Assembly (NCBI GenBank): GCA_946894095.1 | Contig: OX335662.1 | Coordinates: forward strand, 11,116,001 to 11,180,000 | Length of the DNA stretch: 64,000 nucleotides | Direction of reading: 5' to 3' | Source: Incurvaria masculella | Taxonomy: Eukaryota > Arthropoda > Insecta > Lepidoptera > Incurvariidae | Shown here: one piece after another, positions 23,049 to 33,846 of the stretch | How the letters are laid out: every line of letters begins with the position of its first letter | Numbering within the stretch: the stretch's first letter is position 1 | Notes under the pieces: generated by a model | Database searches by the model: none | What the model was told of the DNA's origin: nothing | What the model saw: only the letters and a program-made list of their open reading frames with translations | Program-made: the position numbers and the translations under genes

Positions 23049-23605
23049 TGTGACATATGTAAGTATAATCGACCGTGAAGCAAGGACACATTAATTAAAG
23101 AAAGAGCCCAGTAAAAAAAACTACTTTACGAATACACTGCAAGGCTGGACCCGAACCATCAAAACATACCATTCGCGGGTATTGCGTCTACCAATTTCGC
23201 CACCGGCTGTATACCCATAATTTGGAATTTTCATATTTCGTATTAAGCCAGTAGCGGACTTGACGGTGACGGTGTCTCTTTGCATCAATGTTGGCAGCTG
23301 ACTCTTGTGTTGCCATATTTCGCCAGTTACGGAGACCAAATCCGCTACTGGCGAAATACGAAATATGAAAATTCCAAATTATGGGTATACCGCCGGCGGC
23401 GAAATTTGTAGACGAAATACCCTAGAATGGTATTTCTTACTGGTTCGTGTCCAGCCTTTGCAGTATATTCGTAAAGTAGTTCTTTGAACTGCTCTCAATC
23501 TTTGTTTAATGTGTCCTTGCTTCACGGTCGATTATACAAATATAAGTGTCACATTCCTTGGAATAAGCGACGTACCTGCTTAGTACGAAAAAGTATATTC
23601 ATTTG
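23049..23605. mobile_element. Full palindromic form of the tRNA-Leu-like hairpin SINE
   Basis: The left arm (23049-23265) is the complement of the right arm (23338-23605): each contains CCTTGCTTCACGG, a tRNA-like core (TTCGCCACCGGC on the left, GCCGGCGGCGAAATTTG on the right) and CATAATTTGG. The tail reads GCGACGTACCTGCTTAGTACG. About 70 bases separate the arms. Confidence 0.65.
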
Positions 23606-23729
23606 TTCATATGTATTGTTGGAACTCGAGAAAAGTAGTAAGCGAATTAGAAAGCGATCTCACTCGACGGCGGTTTCGCCGTTGTATGTATAAATGGCTA
23701 CACTGCCACCATACATGCTCGCTGGAGTT

Positions 23730-24837
23730 AAGGGGGTGTGAGTTTTTTTGCTATTTCTACTATTTCCAAAGGTTTCTTTCTTCGACACACTCCTAAACTG
23801 CTGTCCATCAAAATCGACAGACATAATACAAGGAAAATCTAATTTAAAAAAAGCTTTCTACTTAATCGTACTCTTAGAAAAAAGCGACGTACGTAAATGC
23901 TCACGTAAAAACATTTAACTTGTTCTTCCAATAACTCACTGCTAAGTACTCGTTAGAATACATTCAATTGGAAGCCTACGAAACCCTACAAAATGCGCAC
24001 TTGACTACGTATTCTGTCTTCTGTAGAAAAATCTCGTTGCCTACTTGTTTCTCGAACGCCATTAGAAGGCATTAAGAATCTTTTTGTACGGGTCTTACCT
24101 TATTTAGTTCACCGCCTTTGTTTGCGTTCGCTTCAAAGTTCGTACTTAGGAGATACCTATTGGGCATATACATACATTCTTCCTAGTACATTCTAGTACG
24201 TTCCATGTACAGCACATCTATCGAGTATTACGGGCCGAAAGGGGGTGATTTCAGTGAACGAAACTGACTATATTTTATTCTAAAAGACAGCTCGTGGTTT
24301 ACAAGCTAGAGGACTTGCCTTTCATGCGAGATAGACTAGGAGGTCGCGACAAAAATGGTAACGATAACGTAAATGGCTGAAACTGGGTTCACGGGATAAA
24401 GTACAACCCTGTGAAGCTTAATGTGTCAGTCTGCCTGTTCCAAGTGGTTGCGTTACGTAGATAAGGCGCCTGATGAAAAGTAGTTATGGTGACCAAAAAT
24501 TCATATGATAAGGTAAATTGATGCAAATGACGAAGCATGAAAGTATCAGTACATACTTGCTTAGCAATACAAAAACTAAACAAATCTTTGGTTGCATTAA
24601 GTAGTAGGTATAGGCGATTTAGGATACAGATATAACTTTAGGTATATTTAAGTATTTAATTAAGAAACCGTCTGGTTATTGTTGCATAATTAATAGGTAT
24701 CAATGTTTCCAGATCATCAGTATATTCTTCAGTAGGTACATACCAGCATCTATTTTATATAGCCAATCTAGATAACGCAACCACTTGGCGCAGGCAGACC
24801 GACATATTTAGCATCAGAGGGTTGGTCTCTAACGTGT
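23730..24837. other. Intergenic sequence, nothing recognised
   Basis: About 1.1 kb without a supported feature. Confidence 0.4.
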
Positions 24838-25075
24838 GAACCCAGATTCAGCCATTTACCTTATCGCGACCAAAAATGTCGTGACCTCCCGGAATAAGAA
24901 GTTACGGGTTCAAATCCTCGCCCCGAAAATGAACCAATTTGTTTCTCTTTTGGAGTTGGATAAGTGCTTCGTTACGAATGCGAGCTGTTCCATGTTTCGG
25001 AACAAATGTAAAACTTTAGATACCCTTCCCCTACTAGATGGTACACTGAGAAAAAAATATTGTTGGCCCAACAAA
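24838..25075 (+). mobile_element. SINE head fragment
   Basis: Contains a B-box-like GGGTTCAAATCCTCGCCCC and the block TTGGATAAGTGCTTCGTTAC with ATGCGAGCTGTTCCATG, which are the head and first body part of the tRNA-headed SINE. Confidence 0.55.
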
Positions 25076-25101
25076 GAAACTTTTACCCTGGAGAGCCGTC
25101 A

Positions 25102-25231
25102 TACGCCCGGTTCCACCACCTCCAGCTACAAAAATCCCAAAGTTACCTTTCGGTTACACCATACAAATATGCAATGTAGCCGAAAGTTAACTATCGGATT
25201 TCAGATAGCTGGAGGTGGTGAAAACGGGTGA
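25102..25231. mobile_element. Short hairpin MITE
   Basis: Inverted CCACCACCTCCAGCTA / TAGCTGGAGGTGGTG with partial pairing inside (CTTTCGG/CCGAAAG). No ORF. Confidence 0.5.
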
Positions 25232-25475
25232 TAGTGAATTGGTTGCAACGATTGCATTTTGTCGACCATATAATATTGTCAATCTAACAAAGTAATTCTA
25301 GCAAAATATACTTTGTTATCACAACAGTGCTCAATACTCCGCTGTGATGACAATGTTCATTCAATGACAAAGTTCATTCAATGACAACGTTCACTAAATA
25401 ACAAAGTGTTTGTATGACAATGTTTATATGCCAACAAAGTACAAATTACGTGAGCTTTGTACCTGTATCTACTCT

Positions 25476-25720
25476 GGATTTGTTACTATAGCACAGGTAT
25501 CTGCTTTTCCAGCGTTACCCTATCAAAGACGATTTGTGCTGGCATCTACTTTCCTTTGATATCCTATCAAACGTACTTTGTGCTAGTACCTACTTTTCCT
25601 TTGCTTATCATACTAAAGTTACTTTGTACGGTTATATACTTTTCATTCGTTATCCTATGAAAGGTACTTTGAGCTGGTATTTACTGTTACTTTGTCACCC
25701 TATCAAAGGAATTATGTGCT
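25476..25720. repeat. ~45-bp degenerate tandem repeat, 5 copies
   Basis: TATCAAAG-like cores at 25521, 25565, 25611, 25656 and 25701 (spacing 44-46), each followed by ACTTTGTGCTGGTATCTAC-like sequence. The wider interval 25260-26110 is also dense in ACAAAGT/ACTTTGT and ACAATGTT words. Confidence 0.65.
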
Positions 25721-26147
25721 TTAATTTTTAGGGCTTTGACATAGTTACCTTCACAACATAAACTTAAATCAAGAATAAATTTTCAATTTGTTATAGTGGC
25801 ATCATCGCTCTCGATGACTCATGACATGGAGACTATATAAATTAAAAATTGTTTTGGCACTGACATATTTACAGTCACAACAGATACCTAAATGCATAAT
25901 TCACTTTCAATTTTGTTAACACGGACATTGTTACGCTCACAACGCATAACAGTGGTGCTACAGCAACTTTAAATGACATTGTTGCTTCTAAAACTCGTGG
26001 TAAGTACACTACAACAATTTTCCATTTTGATAAAATGGACATTGTTGCGCTCGCAACTTCCACTTTGTTACACTAACAAAGAGTACACTTTTTTTCTGTC
26101 AACGTGATTTTTGTCACTTTGTCAGCCTACTTTTATCTCAGTGTAGG

Positions 26148-26355
26148 GTAAAGCCCGCCCGGGTTGGCCACACCGCATATTGAATGTAACTATAGTTGAA
26201 GCAGCAATTAAAAAATGTCCCTGTTTTCATGCTCATAAACTGGAAGGTCCTGGCATGGCACCTAATTACTTCGGGAATGTGGTGTATAGGCTCATTTCCT
26301 GATGGCAGTTGTGTGCTATTGGCCATCCATGCCAGGCTTAATAAAAAAAAAGATA
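26148..26355 (+). mobile_element. SINE body
   Basis: AAGCCCGCCCGGGTTGG, CTGGCATGGCACCTAATTAC, TTCGGGAATGTGG, GCCATCCATGCCAGG and an A-run. Confidence 0.65.
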
Positions 26356-26517
26356 AAACAATGTTACAAGCTGTGAGGGTTTCCGTCCCACCGCTTTTTT
26401 TGCCGTGCATGTCGTAAGAGCTAACGGTCATGCGTGGTTAGGATTCCAAGTAAAGGTTTTACTTACTAGGTTGATTGTATGTAACTGGAGATAAATAGCT
26501 CATACCATACCATACCC

Positions 26518-26700
26518 GCAAGGACCTTCCCTTTATGAGAGCATGGCTACATTGAACTGGATTGAAAACTTTCAAATGCGATAGTTCCAGCCACCTGTAT
26601 CCTCCGAACTCCGTACCAGCCGAACGAGATTAGCCCTAACATCTAGTAGGACCTACAGCACAACCTGCAGATTTACATGAATTCCGAACTATTAAGAGTC
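26518..26700 (-). mobile_element. SINE fragment
   Basis: AAGGACCTTCCCTTTATGAG, CTACATTGAACTGGATTG and ACATCTAGTAGGACCTACAG in minus orientation, degraded. Confidence 0.55.
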
Positions 26701-26746
26701 AGAATCAGATCGAATCCGGCCAAGCTCCATCCCACAACACAACGTA

Positions 26747-27294
26747 TTAAGGTGGCCCCTCCCGAAACTCTTTCACGGGGATGGTACAAAACCGTGCTAT
26801 TGTGCTCTGGGACCTTCTCTGTTTCAAAGACAATGACAGGCTACGTGATGAGGAGGATGCAACATGTCCACAAAGCAGACAATGCGAATAGTGTTTGATT
26901 TGGTAAGATTTACAAAAAAAATATATTACAAAACTAATTATAGCTAAAAGCAAATGAGGACCACTGTAGTAAAAAATCAAACAAAAACTAAATTGATTAT
27001 AAGTCTTCATGAAACAAGCTAGGTCTGATGACTAATGTTTTTAAGATGTTTTTATTTAATCGTTGAGTAATCCACCTCCAAAGTTATTGTAGGTATAAAA
27101 CGCGCGAAAAATGCGAACTTTCGGACCTTATAAGTTAGAAACCAAACACTATTTTAGAATGCCAATCGTCATCAGACATCTAGTTCAATCTAATAAAGCT
27201 GTTTTGAGTATAATTTTGGATCTCTAACAAGAAAAATGCGCATGATCTTCTTCCCACGTTTGTATGGGGAGTTGAGCGGGAAGACCCACCTTAT
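26747..27294 (-). mobile_element. TTAA MITE, copy 4
   Basis: TTAAGGTGGCCCC at 26747; right end GACCCACCTTAT at 27294 where the TTAA has become TTAT. Confidence 0.75.
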
Positions 27295-27634
27295 CATTAG
27301 AACGTGGCAACGCTTCGAAACGTGGCAACGCGTCGTAACATACAGTGTTACGACTCCCGTCCTTCCATTTCGCTGGTGTAGGGTAACCTCGCCCCGTGTC
27401 GACACTTCCGTCAAAATAAATTACCCACGGCAAGCGAGCTGCACCGTCCAATATGTTTACCGCGTCGCCTGACAAACTGTGTGCGAGTAGGTTTACGGAT
27501 GGAATCCAGAATACGGTGCACCACTGCCGCAGTAGTTCCGAAATTAAAATTTAAAATTCTTTATTCGGAAGAAACAGTGCAGAAATAAAAAAACGTTTTA
27601 TTCTCTATTTCATTTCTGTTGCTATGACGCTTGA

Positions 27635-28350
27635 CGGAGGCTGGGCGTCCGTGCCTGGCTACACTTAATTATTCTGACTTGCTATACTATCAGCGGAGGC
27701 TAGATGGCTAATTGACATGAGGCGCCCCTTCACGTCTAGCCACCTTCGCAAATTGTGACATGCGGAGGCTGGGCGGCTGATTTTCAAAAGGCGTCCGTGC
27801 CTGGCTACACTTACTTATTCTGACTAGCTATACTATCAGCGGAGGCTAGATGGCTAATTGACATGAGGCGCCCCTTCACGTCTAGCCACCTTCGCAAATT
27901 GTGACATGCGGAGGCTGGGCGGCTGATTTTCAAAAGGTGTCCGTGCCTGGCTACACTTACTTATTCTGACTTACTATACTATCAGCGGAGGCTAAATGGC
28001 TAATTTACATCAGGCGCCCCTTCACGTCTAGCCACCTTCGCAAATTGTTACATGCGGAGGCTGGGCGGCTGATTTTCAAAAGGCGTCCGTGCCTGGCTAC
28101 ACTTACTTATTCTGACTTGTTATACTATCAGCGGAGGCTAAATGGCTAATTGACATGAGGCGCCCCTTCACGTCTAGCCACCTTCGCAAATTGTGACATG
28201 CGGAGGCTGGGCGGCTGATTTTCAAAAGGCGTCCGTGCCTGGCTACACTTACTTATTCTGACTTGCTATACTATCAGCGGAGGCTAGATGGCTAATTTCA
28301 CGTCTAGCCACTTTCGAAAATTGTGACATGCGGAGGCTGGGCGGCCGAAT
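27635..28350. repeat. 146-bp compound satellite
   Basis: TGCGGAGGCT occurs at 27761, 27907, 28053, 28199 (146 spacing) and 28329 (130). Each unit is a dimer of a ~77-bp part (GGAGGCTGGGCGGCTGA) and a ~69-bp part (GGAGGCTAGATGGCTAA), related to each other. Confidence 0.9.
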
Positions 28351-28935
28351 CACAAGAAGGATTCCTTCACGTCTGGCCGCCTTTGCATATTTGAGGAGGC
28401 CGGATGGCTTAATTACAAGAGGCGACCCTTAGCGCCTGGCCGCCCTTGCATATTTGACTTGCTATACTATCAGGATAGGCTGAATAGCTGAATTACAAGA
28501 GGCGACCCTTAGCGCCTGGCCGCCCTTGCATATTTGACTTGCTATACTATCAGGATAGGCTGAATAGCTGAATTACAAGAGGCGACCCTTAGCGCCTGGC
28601 CGCCCTTGCATATTTGACTTGCTATACTATCAGGATAGGCTGAATAGCTGAATTACAAGAGGCGACCCTTAGCGCCTGGCCGCCCTTGCATATTTGACTT
28701 GCTATACTATCAGGTTAGGCTGAATAGCTGAATTGCAAGCGGCGACCCTTAGCGCATGGCCGCCCTTGCGTCTTATCATGACCTGTTTCACTCTCTGTGT
28801 AGGCTAAGTGGCTAATTCACAATAGGGATTCCTTTACGCTTGACCGCCCTTTCATATTCTGACTTGCTATACTATCAGCGGAGTCTGGATGGCTGAATTA
28901 CAAGAGGCGCCCCTTAGCGTATATGTTTATGTTTG
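28351..28935. repeat. 80-bp satellite contiguous with the 146-bp array
   Basis: CGCCCTTGCA recurs at 28441, 28521, 28601, 28681 and (as CGCCCTTGCG) 28761, exact 80 spacing. Shares GACTTGCTATACTATCAG with the 146-bp units, so both derive from one monomer. Confidence 0.9.
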
Positions 28936-29737
28936 TTGACCTGCAATGTAGAGAGTAGGGTTGAAGTATATAAAAAGAATCCTGGCATGACTAGTTCCTA
29001 TGTAGTGTGTTCGGCTTACTTAATGAAAGTAAGCGTGGGATTAGCCAGTTACATAAAACAGAGAACATTTTTAACATTAGTTCCAAGCCATTAAATAAAT
29101 AAACTAACGTTCAAACTTAAATATTCGTTTCACCCCTAGATCTCTAACATGAGATAGCACATTCATTACCAGCCATTGGTCACATAGAGCATTATCGAAA
29201 TTTCTTCGCTATCTAAGAAAACATCTTTCCGAAACCGAGAATCAAACTATAACCCCAATACTAGGTGCACAGTAGCAACAGTCCCTGAGAGTCCTAAGTA
29301 AATGGCCTTGTAGTAAACAGCCAGACGGAAAGGTCAAGGAAAGTGACCTTGACATAACCTTGCTGCGGCGCACATCCGGAACCTTCTAGCAGTATTGAAG
29401 GTGAGCCACCGAAAAGAGATTGACAAATTGGAGTGTGCATGAATTTCTGAACGATTCCTGACAGATTTTTTTATGCGGCCTGCAATGTTCTTTGGGTATT
29501 TCGCACCCTAAATAGGTGCATCAAACTAACAATCGACAGAACTCAAGGCCTCGGAACTCCCTGCGCATTGAAAATTAGTTTATTTCAATAAGGATTATAA
29601 AATCAGAAAAATTAAACGATATCTACAACAGTCGTCTCGATATATAGAATAGATGCAGAATTGGAAGGACTATGCTCTATAGATAAATGTGACGAAATCT
29701 ATAAGAACGCACTAGAAATAATTTAAGTTCAGCGGCT
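28936..29737. other. Intergenic sequence, no supported gene
   Basis: Nothing recognised except AGGTCA and TGACCTTGA half-sites facing each other near 29331-29352, which may be chance. Confidence 0.4.
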
Positions 29738-30130
29738 CATAGCTCAGGGGTCTGGGGACTAGTTTTTCATGCTTAAAGCCATGGTTTAGATTTCTGCCCC
29801 GTTAATGTACCACTTTCTATCTCTTTCTCAGTTGGAAAAGTGCATTTCATCAGGATTGCCGGCTGCTCTATGGCTCAGAATCCATGTAAAATTGTAGGTT
29901 TCCTTGCTCTTCTAGCCGATAAGACTAAGCCCGCCCGGGTTAGTACTATCACATTGGATGATAGATGGTCGAAGGGGCAATGAAAATTGTCCGTGTTTTC
30001 AATTTAGTTCAATGAATGGAATGGTCCTGGCATGCCACCTAATTCCTTCGGGAGTTTATGCGATGTGTTAGGCTAATATCATGACGGTGGGAGTGGTATT
30101 GACCACCCACGTCCAGGGACATAAAAAAGT
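29738..30130 (+). mobile_element. tRNA-headed SINE
   Basis: Head with GCTCATAGCTCAGGGG and GGTTTAGATTTCTGCCCC, body with CATTGGATGATAGATGGTCG, CCTTCGGGAG and CTAATATCATGACGGTGG, ending ACATAAAAAAG. Confidence 0.7.
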
Positions 30131-30285
30131 CGTGCATTTAAAAAAAAAAAACTTTTTGTGACCAAGGTGTTTGAATTTTCTGCCCACTCCTACAAAACTA
30201 GACATTTCCACGATTCATGATCGCGGTGTTCCAAATTTCAATTTTGGCGGGAGACAAAACGGTCAATCCCGAGTACGTTCTCTCT

Positions 30286-30727
30286 GTATGGGACTTCCCG
30301 CTCAACTCCCCATACAAACGTGGAAACAAGATCGTGCCCATATTTCTTGTCAGAAATCCAAAATTTTGCTTAAAATTGCTTCATTTGATGGAACTAGACG
30401 TCTGATGACCATTGGCATTGTAAAATTGTGTTTGGTTTCTAAGTTATAAAGTCCGAAAGGTCTAATTTTTCGCGCGTTTTTGGGGGTGCATTACTCAACG
30501 ATGAAATAAAAAGATTAGTCATCAGACATAGCTTGTTTCATGAAAATTAAAATAATAATTGGTTTTTGTTAGATTTTTGACTGCAGCGGTCGTGGTTTTC
30601 TTTTAGCTAGAAGTAGTTTTGTATTTAAAATTTTCGTAAATCTTACCGAATCAAACACTGCGCATACATTGTCTGCTTTGTGGACATGTTGCATCCTCCT
30701 CACCACAGAGCCTGTCTTTTTCTTTTT
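30286..30727 (+). mobile_element. TTAA MITE, copy 5 (both ends lost)
   Basis: Starts within CCCGCTCAACTCCCCATAC and ends in CCTGTCTTTTTC; no TTAA or inverted termini remain. Confidence 0.65.
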
Positions 30728-30867
30728 TCCCGCTCTTTACATTTGAAAACGCTAGTCGATCGGTTTACCGTAAACGCCAATTTAGGTGACAACTGGGACT
30801 ACAGGCTCAGATATTTTGTTGATTTCACATGGCTAATTAGTATGGAGACAGCGAAAAACTTGAATTT

Positions 30868-31028
30868 AGAATGGGGTGCACGGCACAAAACTTTAACACC
30901 AGATGGCGCCAAATAAAACTGTGCCAAGACTATCACGGAGAGGTTATTTCTCAGGATGTTTTTGAAACTGTGGGACAGTTTCATAAGGCGCCATCTGGTG
31001 GTAAAGTTTGGCAGCCGTACTCCCCATT
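30868..31028. mobile_element. MITE family C, copy 2
   Basis: Left AATGGGGTGCACGGC and ACACCAGATGGCGCC; right GGCGCCATCTGGTGGT and CCGTACTCCCCATT. Inverted arms of about 45 bp, total about 160 bp. Confidence 0.75.
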
Positions 31029-31204
31029 GTTCGATCAGGATTATTTTCCTTATGAGTGAGTACTTCCGGTTAATTAACCGTCTCTAACACAAACGCACTG
31101 CATGCAAAGTGTTTCCAGATAGGATTGCTGGTGTGGAAGAGCGAGTTGTCTAATCCCAGGACCAAAGCCCAGGACCAAAGCCCAGGACATGCATTTATTT
31201 CTTA

Positions 31205-31345
31205 CTTAATCAAGATTAAACTGTGGTATAAAAGATGGTCGAAGCAACAATGAAAAATTGTCCACGTTTTCCATCCAGTTCAATGTAGCCCAGCTCATAT
31301 AAAGGGAAGGCCCTGGCATGGCACTCAATTTATTTGGACATAAGG
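31205..31345 (+). mobile_element. SINE body fragment
   Basis: AGATGGTCGAAGCAACAATG, CATCCAGTTCAATGTAGCCC, CCCTGGCATGGCAC. Confidence 0.6.
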
Positions 31346-31480
31346 TTTTTAAGTTAATTTTATGACACTCTTTTATTGTATAATATCTTATATACAACCT
31401 TGAAGACTTCCTAAAATTTAATTAACAACTTTTGTGTTCGTTGTCGAGGCAACACTTTTCCAAGATACTTTGTGTCGGAC

Positions 31481-31988
31481 AGCGAGCACGTAAGGACGGG
31501 ATTAGCAATCGAAACTAGTTTGTATGGGCGCGGCGTAGCCACCTACATACAAAAACGGTAGCGCCGGCGAGTGAGTTCGCCTACGAATTCGCTTACTACT
31601 GATTTTCGCGAGTTCCAACGAGATGTAATAATGTGACATGTATAACCGACCGTGAAGCAAGGACACATTAATTAAAGAAAGATCCATGTAAAAAAAACTA
31701 CTTTTCGAATATACTGCAAGGGATCTTTCTTTAATTAATGTGGCCTTGTTTCACGGTCGATTATGCACACATACATTCATGTCACATTCCTTGGAATAAG
31801 CAACGTACATGCTAGGTACGAAAAAGTATATGTACTTGAGGTACTTATTTACTGCAACAAATGTTCGATGTTGCCCGTCCCAAATTCATAAGCGAACTAA
31901 CTACAGTTAGACGTTTGCACTAACTCGTGGCTACGCTGCCGCAGTACGAATAGGTTTCGATCGCTTCTCCCATCCTTCCATGCTCGCG
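31481..31988. mobile_element. Foldback element F with hairpin SINE inside
   Basis: Outer arms AGCGAGCACGTAAGGACGGG and its complement (CCCATCCTTCCATGCTCGC), then TCGCAATCGAAAC-like inner arms. Between them lies an internally deleted hairpin SINE (31640-31845) with two CCTTGCTTCACGG-type arms and no tRNA-like core. Confidence 0.6.
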
Positions 31989-32208
31989 TTTCTCAGGTAT
32001 CAGGGGGCCAATTCAGATAAAAGTGAGTTAACCTAAAAATAGCTAGGAAATATTATTATTTAAATAATGGAACTGTTATTTATACTTCCACCGTATTTAT
32101 GGGACAAACCAGATTTTTACCAAACTAAAATGATGTTCAAGATAAGCGAGTTGATATTTAGCGACGAATTCGAACTCACTCTTACCTGAATGAACCCCCA
32201 GTTACTTT
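31989..32208. other. Intergenic sequence, nothing recognised
   Basis: Short AT-rich interval between two repeats. Confidence 0.4.
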
Positions 32209-32490
32209 TAGGGTTCCGTACCCCAAGGTTGAAAGCGGAACCCTATTCCTAAGCCTCCGCTGTCCGTCCGTCCGTCCGTCCGTCCGTCTGTCACAGGGCT
32301 GTATCTCATGAACCGTAATAGGTAGGCATCTGAAATTTTCACAGAGTTTGTATTTATTTTGCCGCTATAACAAATAAGTAAAATAAAGAAATAATTAAAA
32401 TTAAACAAAAAACCCATACAAAAAACGTGATTTTTTGGTGTTGATGGTATGGAACCCTTCGTGTGCGAGTCCGACTCGCACTTGGCCGGT
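32209..32490 (-). mobile_element. GACG-microsatellite repeat (MINE-like)
   Basis: TAGGGTTCCGTACCCCAAGG at the left, (CCGT)n, CAGGGCTGTATCTCATGAAC, GCCGCTATAAC, and GAGTCCGACTCGCACTTGG at the right end. Confidence 0.8.
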
Positions 32491-33248
32491 TTTTTTTTCT
32501 GCGACCTGACATGGATGGCTAATACCACACAACTACCGTTATATTAGCCCAAAACACCACATTCCCGAAGAAATAAGGTGCCATGCCTTCCCTTTTATCA
32601 GCACGGCAACATTGAACTGGATGGAAAACACGGACAATTTTTCATTGCCGCTTCGACCGTCTTTTCATCCAATGCGATGGTAGCCTCAGTGGCCCAGTGG
32701 CGCGACACTTCGGCGATAGCTCTCCGAAGTTAAGCAACGCTGGGTCCGGTCTGGTCTTGGATGGGGGACCATTCGACCGTTGAGAGAGGCTGGCCGTGGT
32801 TCGGATTCCACGTTAAACTGTAGGTCCCCTTCCTTACTTACTAGGTGGTAGGGTTAATCCCGCCCGGGTTGGTACCATCGCATTGAATGAACGATGGTCG
32901 AAGCGGCAATGAAAATTGTCCGTGTTTTCCATCCAATTCAATGTAGCCGTGCAATATAAGGAAGGTCCTGGTATGGCACCTAGTTCCCATGTGGTGTGTT
33001 GGGCTAATACCATGACAGAAGGTGTGGTATTAGCCATCATGTCCAGTCACATAAAAAAAAAACCCGGGCGGGCTTAAACCCTACCACCTAGTAGGGGAAG
33101 GGGACCTACAGTTTTACATGGATTCCGAACCATGGAGCAGCTCGCATTCGTGACGAAATGCACTTATCGAACTCGGAAAGAGAAAGACAGTGGTGCATGT
33201 AGAAATTGAACCCAGACCTCTGGTATGCTAGGCCAGTCCCCGCGCCAC
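32491..33248 (-). mobile_element. tRNA-headed SINE split by a 5S-headed SINE
   Basis: Tail and body at 32491-32682 (T-run, CATGGATGGCTAATACC, GAACTGGATGGAAAACACGG, AATGCGATGGTA); resumes at 33063 (CCCGGGCGGGCTTAAACC) and ends in the head with ATTGAACCCAGACC (B box in complement). The 5S-headed SINE at 32683-33062 lies between. Confidence 0.75.
32683..33062 (+). mobile_element. 5S-rRNA-headed SINE
   Basis: Head CTCCGAAGTTAAGCAACGC then GGTCTTGGATGGGGGACC matches the A and C boxes of 5S rRNA. From about 32800 the body is the same as in the tRNA-headed SINE (GGTTGGTACCATCGCATTG, CGAAGCGGCAATG, CAATGTAGCCGTGC), ending in an A-run. Confidence 0.8.
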
Positions 33249-33338
33249 TAGGCTCAAAAAATCACCGCTTTTAATCACCAACCAAATCAAACTCAATCTC
33301 AGTTAACCAATATTTATCAATATATCAATATCAATCCA

Positions 33339-33344
33339 TTTATT
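33339..33344 (-). terminator. COPA: Polyadenylation signal of COPA
   Basis: AATAAA on the minus strand, 39 bases after the stop codon at 33385-33383. It is the first such hexamer after the stop. Confidence 0.65.
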
Positions 33345-33382
33345 CATACACATATTCTTACTTAATAAATACTTCAACGCCC

Positions 33383-33846
33383 CTATCTCTGGAACTGCAA
33401 CGGCGAAATCCTCAACCCGATGACGTCTTTCCCGATCTCGCTGACCCCGCACACGGCACACAGCTTGCCCTTGTGCTCGGGCAGATAGCTCGCCGAGCAC
33501 AGGGCACACTTCTCCTCGGGCTTGCCCCTGTAGATCGGCCTGTAGCTGATGCCGCACACCGTGAACGGGTTGTGCTCGTCGTAGAGCAGCTGGTGCTCGT
33601 CCGTGGGGGTCTTCTCGCACGCTTGGAGGATCTTCCTCGCCTGCTGGGCCACCTCCGGCCGGGGGCCCTGCTCGAGGAGGCGCCGCGCGAACGACGCCGC
33701 CGTCCGGAAGTTCTTCAGCTTGAAGAACATGTTCAGCGCCGTCCGGAGCGTGAGGATCTGGTGCAGCGGCTGCAGCTTGCAGTGCGTGAAGTAGGCGGCC
33801 ATCTCGCACGTGCGCTTCTGCTCGTCGAGGGTGTTCTTCGGCATCG
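33383..33846 (-). CDS. COPA: COPA terminal exon
   Basis: [94 protein letters not shown], stop TAG. The paired Cys motifs (CxxC) are kept. Acceptor CCTTCCAG. Confidence 0.97.

Larger units (their letters stand above)
22129..23723. mobile_element. Large foldback element F with nested insertions (tentative)
   Basis: AGCGAGCATGG at 22129 and its complement CATGCTCGCT at 23714-23723 match the ends of the clearer element at 31481-31988. Inside lie a GACG repeat (22251-22593) and a palindromic hairpin SINE (23049-23605). The outer boundaries are only moderately supported. Confidence 0.4.

Noticed and set aside
24836..25231. 131-codon open frame
   Set aside because: It spans a SINE head and a hairpin MITE; no coherent protein.
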